A stretch of 9,418 nt of DNA from contig JAPLCH010000052.1 in the NCBI GenBank assembly GCA_026392325.1, positions 307-9,724 of the forward strand, given 5' to 3'. Shown in pieces: positions 6,191 through 9,418 of this stretch (position 1 is its first letter; every line of letters starts with the position of its first letter). Position numbers and translations under genes: made by a program. The notes under the pieces were generated by a model. It was not told where the DNA came from, searched no databases, and saw only the letters and a list, made by a program, of their open reading frames with translations. Source of the DNA: Solirubrobacterales bacterium. Lineage in GTDB: Bacteria > Actinomycetota > Thermoleophilia > Solirubrobacterales > Solirubrobacteraceae.

Positions 6191-6925
6191 CTACTTCTTC
6201 TTTGCTGCCTTCACTGCTGGCGCAGGTGGCGCGTCTGGACCATGAGGCCCGTCGCCACGCGGTCCGCCTGCTGGACGCAGAGACTCAATCGCTGCCTGGA
6301 CGGTTGCCGTGTCAAGCCCAAGCTTGTCGGCAAGTGCTGCCGCAATCACAGCCGGATCTGGACGAGTGCCAGCAGCTGGACGTGGGATGGACTCAAACGC
6401 GGTCTTGAGCTGAGCTGTGGTCACACCAAGCTTCGTTGCAAGCGCCGACGCGAATACGGCGGAGCCTGGACCGTGACCTTCACGCCCACCTGGGCCATGG
6501 CCACCAGGGCCACCGGGGCCGTGCGCCGGACGGACAGCGTCGAGCGCTGTCTTCACAGTTGCCTCGTCAAGCCCAAGCTTGTCAGCGAGAGCCTTCGGGA
6601 AGGTTGATCGGTCTGGACGCGTTCCGTCGGTAGGACGGAGCGAGTCAAGCGCTGCAGTGACTGACTCAACTGACACGCCAAGCTTGGACGCCAGGGCGGT
6701 TGCGAATGCTGCGTGCTCTGCCGCCTCATCGTGAGCCTTTGGCGCCGGAGCAACAACTGCCTTCTTCGTCTTTGCCTTTGCCTTGGCCTTGACCTTCGTT
6801 ACAGCGACCTTCGGCTTGGACTTCGTAGTCGTTCCCGCGAATGCTGCTGTGCCGCCGATGGCACCCATCACCAATGCGGTAATCGCTGCTGCGATTACCG
6901 CTCTCTTGTTTCCACTTGAGTTCAT
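6191..6925 (-). CDS. Secreted Ala/Lys/Pro-rich protein with four 'ALAxKLGV' helical repeats
   Basis: No known function is recognised. The start ATG at 6925 has AGGAGG 10 bases upstream. Residues 1-30 are a Sec signal peptide ending in AFA. Residues 32-58 form a strongly basic Lys/Ala/Val stretch. Four repeats of about 25 residues follow, at 73-98, 109-133, 158-183 and 193-218, each built on (F/I)xxALAxKLG(V/L)xxxxxxxA(L/I/F)xxxRP. The first two and last two form matching pairs, each joined by a GTRPD linker, so the core looks like a duplicated two-repeat unit. A Gly/Pro/His-rich linker (135-155) separates the pairs, and the tail ends AVKAAKKK. There is no sortase motif or membrane anchor. The basic ends could bind envelope polymers or nucleic acid, which is inference only. 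It diverges from a two-component system and is a plausible target of it. Confidence 0.85.
   Translation of the reverse strand: MNSSGNKRAVIAAAITALVMGAIGGTAAFAGTTTKSKPKVAVTKVKAKAKAKTKKAVVAPAPKAHDEAAEHAAFATALASKLGVSVESVTAALDSLRPTDGTRPDRSTFPKALADKLGLDEATVKTALDAVRPAHGPGGPGGHGPGGREGHGPGSAVFASALATKLGVTTAQLKTAFESIPRPAAGTRPDPAVIAAALADKLGLDTATVQAAIESLRPAGGPRGDGPHGPDAPPAPAVKAAKKK
6876..6901 (-). repeat. Perfect 11-bp inverted repeat in the signal-peptide codons
   Basis: GCGGTAATCGC at 6876-6886 pairs exactly with GCGATTACCGC at 6891-6901 across a 4-base loop. It lies 25-50 bases inside the secreted repeat-protein gene, over the codons for A9-A17. In mRNA it would be a strong hairpin close to the ribosome start region. 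Confidence 0.75.
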
Positions 6926-7015
6926 ATTCGTACGGCCTCCTGGTTATTTGATTGGACTGGACGTCTTGCTACTGAGCCGATCTTGCCCAGCCAGGGTTAG
7001 AACTACACCGGAGGA

Positions 7016-7037
7016 AGGTGAGAATCAGGTGAGAATC
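7016..7037. promoter_or_regulatory. Perfect tandem 11-bp direct repeat between divergent genes (response-regulator box)
   Basis: AGGTGAGAATC occurs twice back to back (7016-7026 and 7027-7037). A degenerate copy in the same 11-bp phase, GGGTTAGAACT, lies at 6994-7004 (7 of 11 matches). Tandem repeats of one helical turn are the usual target of OmpR-family dimers, so this is the best candidate for autoregulation by the adjacent response regulator and for control of the divergent secreted-protein gene. On the minus strand TAACCC lies 16 bases beyond the pair, as a possible -10 for the secreted-protein gene. Confidence 0.65.
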
Positions 7038-7061
7038 CATCCGAGACGACCCCGGATGCTC

Positions 7062-7067
7062 CACAAT
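7062..7067 (+). promoter_or_regulatory. -10-like element of the response-regulator gene
   Basis: CACAAT matches four of six bases of the TATAAT consensus and ends 8 bases before the ATG at 7076, pointing to a leaderless or nearly leaderless message. The expected -35 zone is poor and lies next to the 11-bp repeats, which fits activator-dependent transcription. Confidence 0.4.
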
Positions 7068-7075
7068 CAGTTCCC

Positions 7076-7777
7076 ATGGGAATCAACACGGCATCAAACA
7101 CGGGCGCACGAATCCTGATCGCAGAGGACGACCGGGCTGCTCGGGAAGCCTTGGTAAGGGCTTTGACCCTTGAAGGCTTTGATGTCGACGCGGTTAACGA
7201 TGGAGCCCAAGCGCTTGACTCCGTCGCCGCTTCACCACCCGACCTTCTGATCCTTGACGTGATGATGCCGGAGGTTGACGGGGTCGCGGCATGCCGCCGG
7301 ATTCGCGCTGACGGCCTGACCATTCCGATACTCATTCTCACCGCACGGACTGAAACTTCAGATCGCGTGATCGGGCTTGATGCAGGCGCGGATGACTACC
7401 TCGCCAAGCCATACGCGTTAGAGGAACTGCTCGCACGCATCCGGGCACTGCTTCGCCGCATAGCCACCAGCGATGCAGAGCCACTGGTTGGCCCTGGCAT
7501 ACGGCTTGACCTTGAAGGGCGTCGCGCATGGCGCGAGGACCGTGAGCTCACGCTGACCAAGACAGAATTTGACCTGCTCGAACTGCTTGTCCACAACGCG
7601 GGGATCGTGCTTGACCGTGACATCATCCATGAGCGCATCTGGGGTTACGACTTCGGCCCAGACTCAAAAAACCTCAATGTCTACATTGGCTATCTGCGGC
7701 GCAAGCTTGAGGAGGGCGGCGAAACCCGGATCCTCCACACCGTGCGCGGCGTCGGATATGTGATCCGAGCATCATGA
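7076..7777 (+). CDS. OmpR-family response regulator (MprA-like)
   Basis: A 233-aa DNA-binding response regulator. The receiver domain (about 12-127) shows the acidic pair D18-D19 (IAEDD), phospho-acceptor D61 (LLILDVMMP), T89 and K111 (DDYLAKPY). A winged-helix effector domain (about 138-232) includes LTLTKTEFDLLELLV, the recognition helix around NLNVYIGYLRRKL, and the wing TVRGVGYVI. All key residues are intact. ATG 7076 is preceded by no ribosome site, but a -10-like CACAAT lies 8 bases upstream, so a leaderless transcript is likely. It overlaps the kinase gene by ATGA, so the pair is co-translated. Domain style and gene order resemble mycobacterial MprAB, an envelope-stress system, but the signal here is not known. 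Divergent from the secreted repeat protein, with a perfect 11-bp tandem repeat between them. Confidence 0.95.
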   Translation: MGINTASNTGARILIAEDDRAAREALVRALTLEGFDVDAVNDGAQALDSVAASPPDLLILDVMMPEVDGVAACRRIRADGLTIPILILTARTETSDRVIGLDAGADDYLAKPYALEELLARIRALLRRIATSDAEPLVGPGIRLDLEGRRAWREDRELTLTKTEFDLLELLVHNAGIVLDRDIIHERIWGYDFGPDSKNLNVYIGYLRRKLEEGGETRILHTVRGVGYVIRAS

Positions 7778-9198
7778 GCATTCGCTGGAAGTTCGCGTTG
7801 ACTCTGGCGGGACTTGCGGCGCTGGCTGCAATTGCTGCAAGTGCCCTCGGCTACGCCCAAACACGCTCACAGCTGCTGGGGCAAGTGGATGCCTCGGTCA
7901 GCTCAGGTGCGCAGCGGGCCGCCCAAGCACCCGCACCGCAGGCCCCTGTCGGCGATGCCGGATCGCTTCGGCTGGGCGACCTCCGCAGCATCCCTGGCCT
8001 TCCGCCCCAGCCGGATGATGGTGAGCACCCAAGGGACCGCAGGGGCCCTGCTCCGATGCTTGACCGAGCATTGATTGTCCAGAAGCTGTCCAGCGCGGGA
8101 GGCGTGACGCGGGCGGCAGTCGGCATCCGCCTGCCAGTAAACGCCAACGACCGTGCCATCGCAGCCGCCGGCATTCCTGGGCAGGCACCCATCCGCTCGG
8201 AGACAATCGGGGACGAAACGGTTCGTATGACCACCGCTGGCGTTCCCGGCGGCGGCGCAGTTCAGGTTGCCCGCTCAGTCTCAGAGACCAACTCGATCCT
8301 TGCCGGGCTGCGCAACAAACTTGCCCTTCTGACGCTCGCGATCATGGGCCTCGCCGGACTCGCCGGACTGCTGATAGCGAGGAGGGCAACCCGGTCGTTG
8401 GAATCCCTGACAGAGTCTGCCGAAAGGGTTGCCGGTACTGGACTTCCCGAGGAGTCGATTGCAGTTGACGGCAATGATGAGATCGGACGTCTCGGCCGGG
8501 CGTTCTCACAGATGTTGGCCTCTCTTGCAGAGTCTCGGGAGCAGCAGCAGCGTCTGATCCAAGATGCTGGGCACGAACTCCGCACTCCGCTGACAAGCAT
8601 GACCACCAATCTGGCAGTACTTGACAGGCTTGACCAGCTGCAACCGGAAGATAGAGCAATGCTGCTTGCCGACCTGAAGAGTGAAACGGGTGAGATGGCA
8701 GCACTGGTGAACGAACTTGTGGAACTGTCCGCGGGCGGCTCAGACGAGCCGTACCGACCGACTGATGTTGAGCGGATCGTGCGACGCACTGCCGAACGGG
8801 CATCCAGGCGCACAGGGCGACAGATCAACGTCACAGCTGAAGCGGTAACCATCGACGGGCAGGCTCGATCCATTGAACGGGCTGTAAGCAACCTGCTTGA
8901 CAACGCAGGCAAGTTCGACCAGTCAACCGCGCCTATCGAGCTGACTTTGACAGCCGACAGCGTTGAGGTTTCCGACAGTGGCCCAGGTATCCCGGTAGGC
9001 GAGGAGGAGCGCATCTTCGAGCGCTTTCACCGTTCGGTGGAAGCTCGAAACGTCCCCGGCTCAGGGCTTGGTCTGTCAATCGTGAGCGATATCGCAGCGC
9101 GACACGGTGGCCGGGCCTACGCGCTGAACCGCAGCCCTGGAGGAGCAACCGTTGGTTTCAGCTTCACCCAGGCTTCCAGAACGGGCCACACAGACTGA
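7774..9198 (+). CDS. Sensor histidine kinase (MprB-like), partner of the upstream response regulator
   Basis: A 474-aa transmembrane kinase. TM1 is at about 8-26 and TM2 at about 183-202, enclosing an extracytoplasmic sensor region of about 155 residues that is rich in Pro, Arg and Ala and matches no domain I recognise. A HAMP linker follows (about 203-256), then the HisKA helix with phospho-acceptor H267 (AGHELRTPLTS). The ATPase domain has the N box SNLLDNAGKF (N373, N377), G1 box DSGPGIP (D401), F box IFERFHRS and G2 box GSGLGLSIV (from G429). All catalytic motifs are present. The ATG overlaps the regulator stop as ATGA, so kinase and regulator are a cognate pair. The sensed signal is unknown; its closeness to a secreted helical-repeat protein suggests an envelope signal, which is inference. 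Confidence 0.95.
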   Translation: MSIRWKFALTLAGLAALAAIAASALGYAQTRSQLLGQVDASVSSGAQRAAQAPAPQAPVGDAGSLRLGDLRSIPGLPPQPDDGEHPRDRRGPAPMLDRALIVQKLSSAGGVTRAAVGIRLPVNANDRAIAAAGIPGQAPIRSETIGDETVRMTTAGVPGGGAVQVARSVSETNSILAGLRNKLALLTLAIMGLAGLAGLLIARRATRSLESLTESAERVAGTGLPEESIAVDGNDEIGRLGRAFSQMLASLAESREQQQRLIQDAGHELRTPLTSMTTNLAVLDRLDQLQPEDRAMLLADLKSETGEMAALVNELVELSAGGSDEPYRPTDVERIVRRTAERASRRTGRQINVTAEAVTIDGQARSIERAVSNLLDNAGKFDQSTAPIELTLTADSVEVSDSGPGIPVGEEERIFERFHRSVEARNVPGSGLGLSIVSDIAARHGGRAYALNRSPGGATVGFSFTQASRTGHTD

Positions 9199-9300
9199 TT
9201 GAAGTTGAGGCCGCCGTTGCTCGTGGCTTCCCAAATGGCCTCGCGGGGAGTAACTTTGGGTAACAACCGTGGGATGTTCACTCTGGGAGGGGAGAACAAA

Positions 9301-9418
9301 ATGAAGAAGCTGCTCGTCGTTGCCGCATCCGCTGGAGCCGTTCTGTTTGGATCGCAGGTCGGCACTGCTCTCGCGACCGTCGCTCCCTGCGATGGCACCG
9401 ATATGGGCGCATGTCTCC
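9301..9418 (+). CDS. Start of a secreted protein gene (cut by window edge)
   Basis: Only 39 codons are present. ATG 9301 follows a strong GGGAGGGGAG ribosome site at 9285-9294. The product begins MKKLLVVAASAGAVLFGSQ, a typical Sec signal peptide, with likely cleavage after TALA, so the mature protein would start TVAPCDGTDMGAC, with two cysteines ten residues apart. No lipobox is seen. The function cannot be told. It lies 102 bases after the kinase gene in the same direction and probably has its own promoter, since the gap contains a repeated GTAAC (9250, 9260) of unknown meaning and no clear terminator. Confidence 0.75.
   Translation, partial: MKKLLVVAASAGAVLFGSQVGTALATVAPCDGTDMGACL

Noticed and set aside
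8262..9014. A 250-codon open frame on the minus strand opposite the kinase gene
   Set aside because: It is the antisense of a well-supported histidine kinase, is very Ser/Arg-rich, has no recognisable domain and no ribosome site; it is a by-product of GC-rich codon use.
7076..9198. The two-component pair as the PhoR/PhoB of the pst locus
   Set aside because: It lies 4 kb away beyond unrelated genes, its recognition helix is less PhoB-like than that of the small regulator, and the repeat beside it differs from the arrays near pst; an MprAB-like envelope role fits better.
9209..9250. GAGGCC/GGCCTC inverted repeat after the kinase gene as a terminator
   Set aside because: The loop is about 28 bases and no T run follows, so a terminator cannot be supported.
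9250..9281. GTAAC repeats and a TTCAC before the last gene as another Pho-like array
   Set aside because: The GTAAC copies are 10 bases apart and the TTCAC is single with no in-phase 11-bp partners, unlike the two arrays near pstS.

Overview
This window looks like chromosomal DNA of a moderately high-GC actinobacterium. The supporting signs are Ala/Val/Gly-rich proteins, GTG starts, several genes that seem to be read from leaderless mRNAs, a GAP/Sap-family membrane protein and an MprAB-like two-component pair. The exact lineage cannot be fixed from the sequence; a Thermoleophilia-type actinobacterium is possible but is only a guess. Apart from the two cut-off ends, the genes are intact and closely packed. 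I see no mobile element, tRNA, rRNA or CRISPR array, and no gene-free stretch longer than about 150 bases.

Left block (1-3106, minus strand) is a phosphate-uptake locus. In transcription order it holds a small DNA-binding protein that is only a PhoB-type winged helix with no receiver domain, then pstS, pstC and pstA (pstA runs off the left edge). Two arrays of four 11-bp direct repeats, with a TTCAC-like core in register, lie just upstream of the regulator and just upstream of pstS. They look like Pho boxes and suggest that one PhoB-like factor, quite possibly the receiver-less protein itself, controls both transcripts. A perfect 26-bp palindrome lies inside the first 90 bases of pstC, just after the pstS stop. 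This is the most unusual part of the window.

Middle block (3146-6058): a minus-strand aldehyde dehydrogenase of the gamma-aminobutyraldehyde type and a plus-strand GAP-family membrane protein diverge from a short intergenic region. That region carries a perfect 20-bp palindrome, probably a shared operator. Converging on the membrane protein gene is a short zinc-type CDF transporter whose usual cytoplasmic domain is replaced by a histidine-rich tail.

Right block (6104-9418): a secreted protein built from four copies of an 'ALAxKLGV' helical repeat ends at a strong hairpin terminator. It diverges from an OmpR-family response regulator and histidine kinase that overlap by ATGA. The intergenic region contains a perfect tandem 11-bp repeat, probably the regulator's own site, so the secreted repeat protein is a likely target or partner of this two-component system. 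The start of another secreted protein gene is cut by the right edge.
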